Of a DNA stretch of 52,354 bases, positions 16,442-25,307 are shown in pieces. The notes below the pieces were generated by a model. That model did no database searches. It saw only the letters and a program-made list of their open reading frames with translations, and had not been told where the DNA came from. The position numbers were made by a program, and so were the translations under genes. This DNA is from Ferruginibacter sp. (GTDB lineage: Bacteria > Bacteroidota > Bacteroidia > Chitinophagales > Chitinophagaceae), in contig JACMLJ010000015.1 in NCBI GenBank assembly GCA_014379625.1, positions 1 to 52,354 on the forward strand, in the 5' to 3' direction. Positions within the stretch are counted from its first letter, which is position 1, and each line of letters starts with the position of its first letter.

Positions 16442-17749
16442 ATGAGTTTTACAGTAGCAATAGTAGGCAGGCCAAATGTTGGTAAAAGCACTTTCTTTAA
16501 CAGGATGTTAGAGCAAAGAAAAGCCATCGTGGATGACGTGAGCGGCGTTACCCGTGACCGTCAGTATGGGGTGGCGGAATGGAATGGCAAATCTTTTAAC
16601 GTGGTGGATACCGGCGGCTTTGTACCTAAAAGCGAAGACATATTTGAAAGGGAGATCCGCAAACAGGTGCTGATCGCTTTGGAAGAAGCAGATGCGATTG
16701 TTTTTATGGTAGATGTGGCAACAGGTATTACAGACCTGGATGAATCAATGACCCAGCTTTTACGCAAAACTTCCAAACCGGTTTTTTTAGTGGTAAATAA
16801 GGTAGATAACCATGACAGGTTGCTGGAAGCATCAGAATTTTATAGTCTTGGTTTCGAGAAAATACATTTTTTGTCATCTATAAGCGGAACAGGCACAGGG
16901 GATTTGTTGGATGATATTACCGAATTAATTATTGAGAAGACGGAAGATGTGGAAGAAAAGCAATTACCTAAGTTTGCTATTATTGGCCAGCCCAATGTGG
17001 GAAAATCATCACTGCTCAATGCTTTAACCGGGCAGGAGCGTACGATTGTTAGTAATATAGCCGGCACAACCAGGGATACTATACACACCCATTACAATCT
17101 CTTCAATAAGGAATTTGTTTTGATAGACACTGCCGGCATCAGGCGCAAGGCAAAAGTAAATGAAGACCTGGAATTTTACTCCGTAATCAGGGCTATCAAA
17201 GCCGTGGACGAAGCTGATGTTTGCATGGTATTGTTGGATGCGGAGAAAGGTATAGCTGCGCAGGACCTTTCAATTTTTGCCATGGCGGTAAAAAAGGGGA
17301 AGGGCATTGTAGTATTGGTAAACAAGTGGGATCTTATGCCAAAAGAAACGAATACTGCGCGGGATTATGAAGCCGAACTGAAAAAGCGATTCGCCCCGTT
17401 CACAGATCTTCCTATCTTATTTATTTCCGCCACGGAAAAAACGAGGATCTTTAAAGCCATGGAAGTTGCGTTAGAAGTATATGAAAACCGTCGGCAGAAA
17501 ATTCCCACCTCAAAATTAAATGATATCATGTTAAAGGCTGTGGAAGCGTATCACCCCCCTGTAGTACGCGGTAACCAGGTAAAAATTAAATATGTTACCC
17601 AATTACCCGTTGTGGTACCTTCCTTCGCATTTTTTTGCAATTACCCGGACGATGTAAAAACCCCGTACAAAAACTATCTTGAAAACCAGTTAAGACTGAA
17701 GTTCAAGCTTACCGGTGTTCCTGTAAGGGTGTTTTTCAGGAAAAAATAA
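16442..17749 (+). CDS. der: Tandem-domain ribosome GTPase Der (EngA)
   Basis: Essential GTPase of 50S subunit assembly with two G domains. The 435 residues match the family length. First domain: GRPNVGKS at 8-15, DTGG (NVVDTGGFVP), NKVD. Second domain: GQPNVGKS near 181-188, DTAGIRRKAKV, NKWD. The C-terminal KH-like domain ends with the usual VPVRVFFRKK. No residue of the nucleotide-binding motifs is missing. It is cytosolic. era lies just upstream, and the small lipoprotein gene downstream has its own promoter, so der is probably the end of its transcript. Confidence 0.97.
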   Translation: MSFTVAIVGRPNVGKSTFFNRMLEQRKAIVDDVSGVTRDRQYGVAEWNGKSFNVVDTGGFVPKSEDIFEREIRKQVLIALEEADAIVFMVDVATGITDLDESMTQLLRKTSKPVFLVVNKVDNHDRLLEASEFYSLGFEKIHFLSSISGTGTGDLLDDITELIIEKTEDVEEKQLPKFAIIGQPNVGKSSLLNALTGQERTIVSNIAGTTRDTIHTHYNLFNKEFVLIDTAGIRRKAKVNEDLEFYSVIRAIKAVDEADVCMVLLDAEKGIAAQDLSIFAMAVKKGKGIVVLVNKWDLMPKETNTARDYEAELKKRFAPFTDLPILFISATEKTRIFKAMEVALEVYENRRQKIPTSKLNDIMLKAVEAYHPPVVRGNQVKIKYVTQLPVVVPSFAFFCNYPDDVKTPYKNYLENQLRLKFKLTGVPVRVFFRKK

Positions 17750-17807
17750 ACTGGTTTAGGATTGAGCAATAAATTATTTAAATAATCGTTTTAAAAATCT
17801 AAAATTA

Positions 17808-17837
17808 TTGTTTTGTTAAAAAAAGACAGTAATTTTG
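17808..17837 (+). promoter_or_regulatory. Promoter of small lipoprotein gene
   Basis: TTG at 17808-17810, 19-base spacer, TAATTTTG at 17830-17837 followed by GC. This is one of the cleanest matches to TTG-N19-TAnnTTTG in the window and supports the start codon at 17867 rather than the ATG-like start at 17813, which falls inside the promoter. Confidence 0.7.
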
Positions 17838-17866
17838 CCCGGATTTTTAACCCCAAAAAAATAAAA

Positions 17867-18097
17867 ATGAAAAAATTATTCGCAATGCTCGCTGTTACAG
17901 CTATTATGGTATCTTGTAATGACGTTGAAACAAAATCTGCTGCTGATCTCGATTCAGCAAGAGCTGCTGCTACAGCCGATTCCCTTGCCGCCATTAATGC
18001 TTTAGCTGATTCAACTATGAAGCCAATGATGGACAGTACATTACCTAAGATGGACTCTTCAATGAAGGCTATGGATACAATGAAAATGAAAAAATAA
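17867..18097 (+). CDS. Small Met/Ser/Asp-rich lipoprotein
   Basis: A 76-residue lipoprotein. MKKLFAMLAVTAIMVSC is a short signal with the lipidated Cys at 17. The mature part is low-complexity: Ala/Asp/Ser-rich (DLDSARAAATADSLAAINALADS) and then Met/Asp/Ser/Lys repeats (MKPMMDSTLPKMDSSMKAMDTMKMKK). This resembles small Bacteroidota lipoproteins with no known role; Met-rich ends sometimes bind metals such as copper, but nothing here proves that. Own promoter upstream and strong terminator downstream, so it is a monocistronic and probably well-expressed gene. Confidence 0.8.
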   Translation: MKKLFAMLAVTAIMVSCNDVETKSAADLDSARAAATADSLAAINALADSTMKPMMDSTLPKMDSSMKAMDTMKMKK

Positions 18098-18130
18098 TTC
18101 TTATAGTTAACCTTTAAGGCTTATAATATT

Positions 18131-18150
18131 TCCCCTGGTTTACCGGGGGA
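18131..18150 (+). terminator. Terminator after small lipoprotein gene
   Basis: 8-bp stem TCCCCTGG / CCGGGGGA (one T-G pair) with TTTA loop, followed by seven T. Starts 33 bases past the lipoprotein stop codon. The convergent anti-sigma gene ends at 18164. Confidence 0.88.
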
Positions 18151-18163
18151 TTTTTTTATCCAT

Positions 18164-18583
18164 TCAAAACTTTATCTTTTGGTGCGTAGTATAAAGGAAG
18201 GTAACAGGTGGGTTAGATTGATTTGCATCCAAATATTTTTTTAAAACTATAAAACTTATAGTCAATAATATTAAAATTACAATAATGGTAATAAACAAAT
18301 AGGGCTGGTCTTTTAACCTGCGCTTATCTTTCCTTCCCTTAGTTTTGGCTATTTGTCTATGCAGGTCATTGTTTAATTGTTCCACATAAGCCTGCATGTT
18401 TTTTTTGCTTTCAATTTTTTGCAGGCCTTCTACGGCATCATTCATAAATTCATCTTCCGCCATGTTCTTTTCTATCGCGTGACTGTCTTTTTCAGACAAC
18501 TGATTACTCAGGTAATCCATGAGCTGTTGGTTATCAATATCTTTATTGCTATTCGCTAATATGTCTTTCAGATCATTGTTCAT
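18164..18583 (-). CDS. Putative membrane anti-sigma factor
   Basis: A 139-residue protein with a hydrophilic N-terminal half (about 1-92) and one transmembrane helix near 95-115 (YLFITIIVILILLTISFIVL), followed by a short outer tail. Its start overlaps the end of the ECF sigma gene by 11 bases, an arrangement typical of sigma/anti-sigma pairs and suggesting translational coupling. The N-terminal part (NQQLMDYLSNQLSEKDSHAIEKNMAEDEFMNDAVEGL) resembles the start of zinc-less anti-sigma-like proteins of Bacteroidota, including the DEFxxDAVEGL segment. I see no HxxxCxxC zinc motif. Role as inhibitor of the neighbouring sigma factor is inferred from context and topology. Confidence 0.72.
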   Translation of the reverse strand: MNNDLKDILANSNKDIDNQQLMDYLSNQLSEKDSHAIEKNMAEDEFMNDAVEGLQKIESKKNMQAYVEQLNNDLHRQIAKTKGRKDKRRLKDQPYLFITIIVILILLTISFIVLKKYLDANQSNPPVTFLYTTHQKIKF

Positions 18584-19166
18584 TGTGCTGTAATCGCTCC
18601 ATCATTATTTTTAAATTTCTTTTCCCGTTTTGAATATGGCTTTTTACTTTTAATAAAGAATAACCTGTTTGTTCGGTAATATCCTGGTAACTCTTTTTTT
18701 CAAGATAAAACAAAGTTACGCATTGCAGTTGTTCTTCGTTGAGTAACTGCAATGCCTTTTCCATATTGGTTAAGGCAGTATCTTTTTCTAAAAACTTTTT
18801 TGTGTCTTCCGTTTCATCCGGTGCTGACAATAGTTGTTCATTAATTTCTACCGGCCATTTTCCCTTGTTCCTCAGCTTCATCAGGCAATGATTTTTTGCC
18901 ACCATGTAAAGCCAGCTTTTAAAATAATCAACTTTATATTTGTGTAATTCGGTAATGGCTTTTAAAAAAACCTGCTGCACACCATCCTTAGCTTCTTCTT
19001 CATTTTTCAGGTATTTCATGCATACACCTAATAACAGTAACGTATAACGCTGCAACAATATACCGAGCCATTCATTATTTTTATCTGCATAAAAATTTTG
19101 TAATAGCTGTTGGTCGTCAATATGTTTATACTTGTCTGTATTCAAAATTGGTGAAGTATATAACAT
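18573..19166 (-). CDS. ECF-type RNA polymerase sigma factor
   Basis: A 197-residue extracytoplasmic-function sigma factor. Region 2 is at about 18-95 (DDQQLLQNF, EEAKDGVQQVFLKA, FKSWLYMVAKNHCLMKLRNK); region 4 is at about 130-190 (LLNEEQLQCVTLFYLEKKSYQDITEQTGYSLLKVKSHIQNGKRNLKI), the helix-turn-helix that reads -35/-33 DNA. Linker 95-130 is short and acidic, as in ECF factors. The downstream gene overlaps it and looks like its membrane anti-sigma partner. The signal and regulon cannot be seen from sequence. No promoter of the TAnnTTTG type is obvious upstream, which would fit self-activation by its own sigma. Confidence 0.9.
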   Translation of the reverse strand: MLYTSPILNTDKYKHIDDQQLLQNFYADKNNEWLGILLQRYTLLLLGVCMKYLKNEEEAKDGVQQVFLKAITELHKYKVDYFKSWLYMVAKNHCLMKLRNKGKWPVEINEQLLSAPDETEDTKKFLEKDTALTNMEKALQLLNEEQLQCVTLFYLEKKSYQDITEQTGYSLLKVKSHIQNGKRNLKIMMERLQHNEQ

Positions 19167-19296
19167 GAGATGTGATCATAGGTTTAATCCATAAATCAAA
19201 TGTGCAAATGAAAAAATGTGAAAATTCCCTTTTTTACTTTACACTTTTTATTGGACCGGTTTCAGCATGATATTTATACAAGTTGGCAAACGGGTA

Positions 19297-20643
19297 TTAA
19301 ATACTTCTTTGCCCGTCAAAATTTTCCAGTTCTTTCGATACCGCATTTAAAAAAGTGCTCCCTAAAGCGCCGTCAATAACGCGGTGATCATAGCTAAGCG
19401 AAATATACATCATATGACGGATAGCAATGCTGTCACCCTGGGGGGTTTCTATCACCACCGGTCTTTTTTTAATTACCCCTACGGCCATGATCGCTACCTG
19501 GGGTTGGTTAATAATCGGCGTACCCATAATACTTCCAAAAGTACCTACATTGGTTAAAGTGAATGTACCGCCGGTAGTATCGTCGGGTTTCAATTGGCCC
19601 GTCCTGGCTGCATTGGCCAGTCCGTTTACCTGTTTTGTTAATCCGGCGAGGTTTAACTGATCCGCATTTTTTATAACCGGTACTATCAAATTTCCATTGG
19701 GCAAAGCGGTTGCCATCCCAATATGTAAATTTTTCTTGATGATTATCCTGTCTCCTTCAACCGAACTGCTGAGCATCGGGTATTTTTTGATACACTTCAC
19801 AATGGCTTCAATGAACAGGGGGGTATAGGTTATTTTTTCACCTTCTCTTTTTTCAAAATCTTTTTTAATCCTTTCTCTCCATAAAACAATATTGGTAACA
19901 TCACATTCTGCAAAACTGGTTACATGGGCGCTGGTATGTTTACTATCCACCATATGTTTGGAGATCAGTTTCCGCATCCTGTCCATTTCAATGATTTCTA
20001 CATTGCCGGGGTAGCTGTTGGCAAGGGCCACCTGGTTATTATTTTCGGCTTTAGTAGTAGTTTGAACTTCATGGGGGCTTATGGTCATGGGATGATGGCC
20101 AATGGCAGTTTGTTGCCGGTTATCACCTGCCCTGCCTGCTATATAGGCTAAAATGTCTTTTTTACTTACTCTTCCGTCCTGGCCCGTGCCTTGTATATTT
20201 TCCAATTCAACCATACCAATTCCTTCCTGCTGGGCAATATTGATTACCAGCGGGGAATAAAAACGAATAGCGTTATTGCCAGGTAACGGATGAGTTGAAA
20301 CCTGGGGGGCAGCAGGCTGGTAAGGTATTTCTTCTACCATTTTCGCTTCTTCATATACAGGTCTGCCCGTTTGAACCGAAGGTTGTGTTTGCGTAATGGT
20401 TGCCCCAATTCTTATTTTGGCGATTACCGTGCCTATCGGAACCACATCGTTTTCATTAAATAAAATTTCTTCAATAACTCCCTGCGCAGTGGAGGGTACT
20501 TCACTATCCACTTTATCTGTAGCTATATCCAGTACTGTTTCATCCTCCTGGATCGGGTCACCCGGTTTTTTATGCCACTTCAGAATAGTAGCTTCCGTGA
20601 TACTTTCCCCCAGTTTTGGCATTACCAGTTCAACTAAAGACAT
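19297..20643 (-). CDS. 2-oxo acid dehydrogenase E2, dihydrolipoamide acyltransferase
   Basis: Core acyltransferase of a 2-oxo acid dehydrogenase complex. The 448 residues have one lipoyl domain (about 2-78; lipoylated Lys44 in the ATDKVDSEVPS motif), a flexible linker, a peripheral-subunit-binding domain (about 128-168, YSPLVINIAQQEGI, GTGQDGRVSKKDILAYI), a second linker and the catalytic domain (about 215-448). The catalytic HRVIDG motif is at 420-425, with His420 and Asp424. The substrate (pyruvate, 2-oxoglutarate or branched-chain acids) cannot be set from the sequence alone; the single lipoyl domain and the DKVDSEVPS context favour a branched-chain or 2-oxoglutarate type. E1 and E3 genes are not adjacent. 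Confidence 0.92.
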   Translation of the reverse strand: MSLVELVMPKLGESITEATILKWHKKPGDPIQEDETVLDIATDKVDSEVPSTAQGVIEEILFNENDVVPIGTVIAKIRIGATITQTQPSVQTGRPVYEEAKMVEEIPYQPAAPQVSTHPLPGNNAIRFYSPLVINIAQQEGIGMVELENIQGTGQDGRVSKKDILAYIAGRAGDNRQQTAIGHHPMTISPHEVQTTTKAENNNQVALANSYPGNVEIIEMDRMRKLISKHMVDSKHTSAHVTSFAECDVTNIVLWRERIKKDFEKREGEKITYTPLFIEAIVKCIKKYPMLSSSVEGDRIIIKKNLHIGMATALPNGNLIVPVIKNADQLNLAGLTKQVNGLANAARTGQLKPDDTTGGTFTLTNVGTFGSIMGTPIINQPQVAIMAVGVIKKRPVVIETPQGDSIAIRHMMYISLSYDHRVIDGALGSTFLNAVSKELENFDGQRSI

Positions 20644-20867
20644 ATAATAATTTGAAGTTTGAATAAAATAAATGGCAATTTAATCAACGCAGGCAATTTA
20701 CTCAATAACAATCATCATAAAGATAATTATTTCCTTCTAATCCTTTGCCGATTGCCTGAAGGATGGGTTTGCATCCGAAATGGTAGTTGGAGTTGCTAGC
20801 TTTTAATAGCCTTTAATGCCTTCAATCCCCTTTTTGACAAGGTGGTTTGCACTCCTGGTCCAATCTT

Positions 20868-22121
20868 TTATTTTTCCCCGGCCAGTATAAATTTACGGAG
20901 CATATTTAAAGCGTAAGTAGCTGTTAGCTCTATGTTCCGCTGCCGGTCGAACCGGAAATTAAATTTTTCCGATACAATATTTTTATTATCGCCCACTGCT
21001 ACCCATACCGTACCAACCGGTTTACCGGGTATTCCCCCGCCCGGACCCATTATACCCGATACTGCAATGGTGTAATTTGTTTTTATATTTTTTAAAGCGC
21101 CCGTAGCCATTTGAACCACCACCTCCTCACTTACGGCGCCTTTTGTTTCTAATGTGTATTTATCTACCTGTAAAAGATCTTCTTTGGCCTTGTAAGAATA
21201 ACTTACCACGCTGCCACTGTAATATGCCGAAGCGCCGGCTTTTTCAGTTAATAAATGCGCAATATACCCACCGGTACAGCTTTCAGCAGTGGAAACGGTG
21301 TTATTTTTTGCCAATAAAAGTTTTGCCACCACCATTTGCATCGGCTCATCTTCATTGGTAACTAAATAATCTTTAACCGATATTTGCAGCGTATCAAAAA
21401 ATTGCTGGACTTCCATTTCTATCGCATCTTTTTCAACCCCTGAACTTGATAAACGCAAACGAACCATGCCGTAGTTGGGCAGGTAAGCCAGTTTAATATG
21501 GGCGGGAAGTGCAGTTTCAAAATTAGCCACCAGGTCGGCAAGAAAACTTTCACCAACGCCCGCTGTCAGCAAGGTACGATGGGCTATATGCGGGAATTTA
21601 AAGTGTTTGCCCAATCCCGGTATCACATCATCCGTCATCATGCCCTTCATTTCATGCGGAACACCCGGCATACTTACAAATACCTTTCCCTCTTTTTGAA
21701 ACCACATACCCGGTGCGGTACCTCTTTTATTTAAGATCACCTGGCAGGTATCCGGAACTTCGGCTTGTTTTAAGTTGCGCGCTATCATCGGCCGCTTGAG
21801 GATATTTGTAAAAATGTTGACTACATTTTCAAGTGCTCCTTCATCCACGATCATTGTACCGTTAAAATATTTACAAAGCAATGGTTTGGTAATATCATCC
21901 GCGGTTGGACCGAGGCCGCCGGTTATCAGGATAATATCCGCATGTTTGCTTTCTTCATCCAGCGTATTCCATATCTCTTCCCATACATCGCCCACGGCTA
22001 CACGCCGTGCCACACGGATACCTGCTTTGTTCAATTGCTGGGCCATCCAGGCGCTGTTGGTGTCAATTACCTGTCCTATTAATAATTCATCACCAATGGT
22101 GATGATAGTTGCTTCTGTCAT
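20868..22121 (-). CDS. cinA: CinA family nicotinamide-nucleotide amidase
   Basis: A 417-residue two-domain protein of standard length. The N-terminal MoCF-like domain (about 1-170) has ITIGDELLIGQVIDTNSAWMAQQL and ITGGLGPTADDITKP; it is a COG1058 domain linked to ADP-ribose pyrophosphatase activity. The C-terminal PncC-type domain (about 255-415) has the catalytic ESCTGG, YYSGSVVSYS, KEDLL and VSGIMGPGGG segments; it deamidates nicotinamide mononucleotide for NAD recycling. Despite the historic name, a role in competence is not implied. It lies downstream of, and oriented with, the Uma2 gene but 43 bases apart. The spacer to the E2 gene (20644-20867) has no recognised feature apart from short GCNTTTAAT-type repeats near 20803-20830. 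Confidence 0.94.
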   Translation of the reverse strand: MTEATIITIGDELLIGQVIDTNSAWMAQQLNKAGIRVARRVAVGDVWEEIWNTLDEESKHADIILITGGLGPTADDITKPLLCKYFNGTMIVDEGALENVVNIFTNILKRPMIARNLKQAEVPDTCQVILNKRGTAPGMWFQKEGKVFVSMPGVPHEMKGMMTDDVIPGLGKHFKFPHIAHRTLLTAGVGESFLADLVANFETALPAHIKLAYLPNYGMVRLRLSSSGVEKDAIEMEVQQFFDTLQISVKDYLVTNEDEPMQMVVAKLLLAKNNTVSTAESCTGGYIAHLLTEKAGASAYYSGSVVSYSYKAKEDLLQVDKYTLETKGAVSEEVVVQMATGALKNIKTNYTIAVSGIMGPGGGIPGKPVGTVWVAVGDNKNIVSEKFNFRFDRQRNIELTATYALNMLRKFILAGEK

Positions 22122-22164
22122 GTTGATTTTAAAATGAAATGGGGAAATGTGAAAGGCGCAAGAC

Positions 22165-22737
22165 TTAACTGAATTTTACACGCTCGTAAATATCGGCGAG
22201 TTTGATATCGATATCTACGGTGTTGATTGAAAAAACATCGGTCAATAATTTAAATTCCGTTAGCTGCCAACTGTTATCAGTGTGGCGAATAAATTTTTCA
22301 ACAGCAATATTGTTAGAATCAACAAGGATATATTCTTTGAGTGTTTTGATAGCCCGGTACAGAGTAAATTTAGATCCCTTGTCGTAATCCCTGGTAGATT
22401 TAGACAATATTTCGATAATAACGGCAGGGTTTACTGCTGTATCAAACTGATCATCGATTGTTTCTACTTTTCCACAAATAATGCTAATGTCAGGATAGGT
22501 ATACAAGGTATTGGCAGGAATATGAACCCTTAAATCGCTTCCATAGGGTTTGAAATTTTTACCCCTCAACCTGGTTGCTAATTCGCCGAATAAATTCGAA
22601 AAGATTTCATTATGGGGTAGTAACGCCCCGCTCATCGCAAAAACTTCGCCCTTATAGTACTCGTGCTTTTCAAAAGCCTTTCTTTCCCCTTCCAGGTAAT
22701 CCTGTTCACTGATGTAATTTAAAACTGGTGTTGCCAT
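22165..22737 (-). CDS. Uma2-family (DUF820) nuclease-fold protein
   Basis: A 190-residue protein started at 22737 (MATPVLNYISEQDYL); the five residues before it in the open frame are not conserved in the family. Uma2/DUF820 proteins have a PD-(D/E)XK restriction-endonuclease-like fold: HEYYKGEVFAMSGA, HNEIFSNLFGELATRL, the metal-binding core YPDISIICG and AVIIEILSKSTRDYDKGSKF (the Asp and Glu-X-Leu pair). They are abundant in cyanobacteria and Bacteroidota, sometimes near transposons, but substrates are not known. Here it is divergent from the PBP4-type gene with only 33 bases between start codons. No mobile element flanks it. Confidence 0.85.
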   Translation of the reverse strand: MATPVLNYISEQDYLEGERKAFEKHEYYKGEVFAMSGALLPHNEIFSNLFGELATRLRGKNFKPYGSDLRVHIPANTLYTYPDISIICGKVETIDDQFDTAVNPAVIIEILSKSTRDYDKGSKFTLYRAIKTLKEYILVDSNNIAVEKFIRHTDNSWQLTEFKLLTDVFSINTVDIDIKLADIYERVKFS

Positions 22738-22770
22738 AATCGCTAATTTCAATTTTCAAATTTAATAAAA

Positions 22771-24198
22771 ATGTACCATAGGATTGTTGTATTAATGATT
22801 TCATTTGTTTTATCAGTATTCAATGGTTTTTGCCAGGACATAACCGGCCAATTGGATATTGCGATACAAAAATTATCGTCAGATCCACAGTTTAAGCACG
22901 CCATTATCAGTTTGTATGTAATAAACAGCAACACCGGTAAGGTAATTTTTGATAAGAACGGCCAGCTTGGTTTGTCACCGGCAAGTTGCCAGAAAGTTGT
23001 CACCAGTGTTACCGCTTTTGAACTATTAGGAAATGGGTTTCAATATAAAACCTATATTGGTTATGATGGTAAGATCGATAAAACCAATTTAAAAGGCAAA
23101 CTTTTTTTAACGGGAAGGGGCGACCCAACTTTTGGCAGTGACCGGTGGAACAGCACATCAGAAGCGGTTGTACTAAAAAAGATATTGAACATCCTCCAAA
23201 AAAATAAAATACAAGCAGTTGCCGGCGACCTGGTTTGCAATGATACCCAATTTACAAACGAGCCTTTGCCAAACGGTTGGGTATGGGAAGACATGGGGAA
23301 TTATTATGGCACCGGTGCCTGGGGATTTAACTGGCAGGAAAATAAGTTTGATGTTACCTTCAAAACCGGTAAAATTATAAATGATATTACTGAAATAATT
23401 TCAACAATGCCGCCATCTTTACTCATGGATTATACTTTTGCGAATTTTGTAAGAACGGGCAGCAAGGGATCAGGTGACAATGCTTATCTTTTTTCTTCAC
23501 CATTCCATAAAAATATTATTGCCAGGGGTACAGTGCCGATCTCAGAAAAGGGGTTTGCCATTTCAGGATCAATGCCAGACCCGCCCGGCATCTTTATAAA
23601 AAGGCTGAACGGGTATCTCAAAGAAAATGGTATAACGGTAGCAGGCGGCGCATGGAGTAACTCGGGGCGCCAGGTAAATAATCAAACTACCGGGGTTCCG
23701 GTGGTGCATGTGGATTCGATCCTTTCGCCCCGGTTGGATTCCATTAATTACTGGTTTCTTAAAAAAAGCGTGAATTTATTCGGTGAAGCGTTTGTAAAAA
23801 CTATTGCATTTCAACGGTCGAATATTGGTTCCACTGATAGCGGTATTGCCATTATAAGAGATTTTTGGGGTAAACGTGGAATTGAAAAATCCGCACTTAA
23901 AATGATAGATGGAAGCGGCCTGTCCCCCGCGAACAGGGTAACTACCCATTCATTGGTAACGGTTATGCAATATGCATTAGGCCGATCCTGGTTTGCTGCT
24001 TTTTACAACGCATTACCCGAAATGAATGGCATCAAAATGAAGGATGGTTATATTGGGGGTGTTAGAAGCTATACAGGTTATTTGAAGGGTAAGAATGGCA
24101 TTGAATATACTTTCGCATTTATTGTAAATAATTTTGACGGCAATGCAGGTACGGTTAGGGAAAAAATGTGGAAGGTGCTTGCGGTAATGGATAATTGA
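22771..24198 (+). CDS. PBP4-type D-alanyl-D-alanine carboxypeptidase/endopeptidase (S13)
   Basis: A 475-residue periplasmic penicillin-binding protein of peptidase family S13, which trims or cleaves peptidoglycan peptide side chains. Signal peptide ends GFCQ near 22. The active-site SxxK is SCQK at 72-75 (Ser72 nucleophile, Lys75 general base). The long insert domain follows, then DGSGLSPANRVT (SxN-type region), then MKDGYIGGVRSYTGYL. The last motif should be KTG; here it reads K-D-G, although its surroundings (IxGVRSYTGYL) are otherwise conserved. Either a tolerated change or reduced activity. The gene is single, divergent from Uma2, and followed by a palindromic element. Confidence 0.9.
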   Translation: MYHRIVVLMISFVLSVFNGFCQDITGQLDIAIQKLSSDPQFKHAIISLYVINSNTGKVIFDKNGQLGLSPASCQKVVTSVTAFELLGNGFQYKTYIGYDGKIDKTNLKGKLFLTGRGDPTFGSDRWNSTSEAVVLKKILNILQKNKIQAVAGDLVCNDTQFTNEPLPNGWVWEDMGNYYGTGAWGFNWQENKFDVTFKTGKIINDITEIISTMPPSLLMDYTFANFVRTGSKGSGDNAYLFSSPFHKNIIARGTVPISEKGFAISGSMPDPPGIFIKRLNGYLKENGITVAGGAWSNSGRQVNNQTTGVPVVHVDSILSPRLDSINYWFLKKSVNLFGEAFVKTIAFQRSNIGSTDSGIAIIRDFWGKRGIEKSALKMIDGSGLSPANRVTTHSLVTVMQYALGRSWFAAFYNALPEMNGIKMKDGYIGGVRSYTGYLKGKNGIEYTFAFIVNNFDGNAGTVREKMWKVLAVMDN

Positions 24199-24217
24199 TA
24201 AATATTAAATCAAGGTG

Positions 24218-24292
24218 GTTTAGTTAAGTCATTTCCTCTTCCAGGAGAGGAATAAGGTGATGTCAAGCAAGAAAAAAATATCTTAGCTAAAC
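24218..24292. repeat. Palindromic intergenic element with nested inverted repeat
   Basis: Outer arms GTTTAGTTAAG (24218-24228) and CTTAGCTAAAC (24282-24292) are complementary apart from one G-T pair. Inside is TTTCCTCT-TCC-AGGAGAGGAA. The element is bounded by AATATTAAAT at about 24201-24210 and 24299-24308, resembling a direct duplication, though AT-rich sequence makes chance possible. The inner block resembles dispersed CCTCTTCCAGGAGAGG-type repeats in other Bacteroidota genomes. No ORF. Confidence 0.5.
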
Positions 24293-24332
24293 AACATTAA
24301 ATATTAAATGGATAATTACCCCTTTTCAATTA

Positions 24333-24743
24333 TCAATCAAAATATTTTTCCAACTTTGCCCTAAGCTCTGCCGGCATTTGACAACGTTTCATACCTTTTG
24401 CTTCCATAAAATAGAGCGTTACATCACCGGTATTTAAAAGGGCACCTTCTTCGTTATATATTTCTGAATGAAAAACAATTTTGTGGTGAACCGGTAATTC
24501 TTTCAAGGTGGTTTTTACCGTTATCAGGTCATCGTACCTCGCCGGTCTTAAAAAGCGGCTGTGAATATCCACCACAGGCATAATGATGCCCATCGCTTCA
24601 ATGTCTTTGTAGGTATAACCAATTTCTCTTATTGCTTCACCTCTGCCAATTTCATAAAATTCTGCATAATGACCATGGTACACCATACCCATCTGATCGG
24701 TGAGGGCGTAGTGTATCCTTATTTGGGTTTCGGTAATAAACAT
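24333..24743 (-). CDS. Acyl-CoA thioesterase, YbgC/4HBT hot-dog family
   Basis: A 136-residue hot-dog fold thioesterase that hydrolyses acyl-CoA esters in the cytosol. The active-site block TDQMGMVYHGHYAEFYEIGRGE (Asp16 catalytic, Tyr/His pair) is the 4-hydroxybenzoyl-CoA thioesterase/YbgC signature. The rest (RPARYDDLITVKTTLKEL, HHKIVFHSEIYNEEGALLNTGDVTLYFM) matches the family beta strands. The substrate chain length is not readable. The next gene in the same direction (DoxX) is upstream by about 156 bases; a shared transcript is possible but unproven. Confidence 0.9.
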   Translation of the reverse strand: MFITETQIRIHYALTDQMGMVYHGHYAEFYEIGRGEAIREIGYTYKDIEAMGIIMPVVDIHSRFLRPARYDDLITVKTTLKELPVHHKIVFHSEIYNEEGALLNTGDVTLYFMEAKGMKRCQMPAELRAKLEKYFD

Positions 24744-24899
24744 TTTTTAATTTGCAATGAAAAAATGGATAATATATAATTTCTTCATTTCATTTTCATT
24801 TCACTTTACGGTATACTTTAACTAATTGAAAATTAAATTATCGACAATCATAATTTTTAATCGTAAAGTATCACAATATGAAAAATTATTAATTCTCAA

Positions 24900-25307
24900 T
24901 TATTTCCCTACCATACTATCCACACTTACCCTTCCCGGGCCAACCAATAATAAAACAATATAGCAGGCTAAATACAAACCGGCAAGTTCCCCTTTACCAA
25001 AAATTTCTCCATTGTGTCCCATGAACAATGCCACACCCATCGCAACGATCAATGGAATGGTTGCGAGTCTTGTAAACAGGCCGAGCACTATAAAAAGAGA
25101 GCAAAAAAATTCAGCGAAAATCAACAGTGCGAGCGAGAACGGTTTTCCTATTCCCATAAAATTCATAAAGTCATTTTGCATGGCGCCAAAGTGCAGGAGT
25201 TTATCATAACCATGGTTCATCATTAAGAGACCGGTACCCAATCTCAAAACCAGCATGGCACCACTAAATGCACCGGCAGAATATTTTGTTGATAATAGTT
25301 TTTTCAT
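24900..25307 (-). CDS. DoxX family membrane protein
   Basis: A 135-residue integral membrane protein with four hydrophobic helices. It opens with the DoxX motif: AMLVLRLGTGLLMMNHGYDKLLHFG, followed by FSLALLIFAEFFCSLFIVLGLFTRLATIPL (helices 2-3) and ALFMGHNGEIFGKGELAGLYLACYIVLLLVG. DoxX/YphA-type proteins are linked to thiol or sulfur redox chemistry in other phyla, but most members have no established role. Start at 25307 gives a short Lys-rich cytoplasmic head (MKKLLSTKYSAG). The 212-base spacer upstream separates it from the divergent TPR gene. Confidence 0.88.
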   Translation of the reverse strand: MKKLLSTKYSAGAFSGAMLVLRLGTGLLMMNHGYDKLLHFGAMQNDFMNFMGIGKPFSLALLIFAEFFCSLFIVLGLFTRLATIPLIVAMGVALFMGHNGEIFGKGELAGLYLACYIVLLLVGPGRVSVDSMVGK

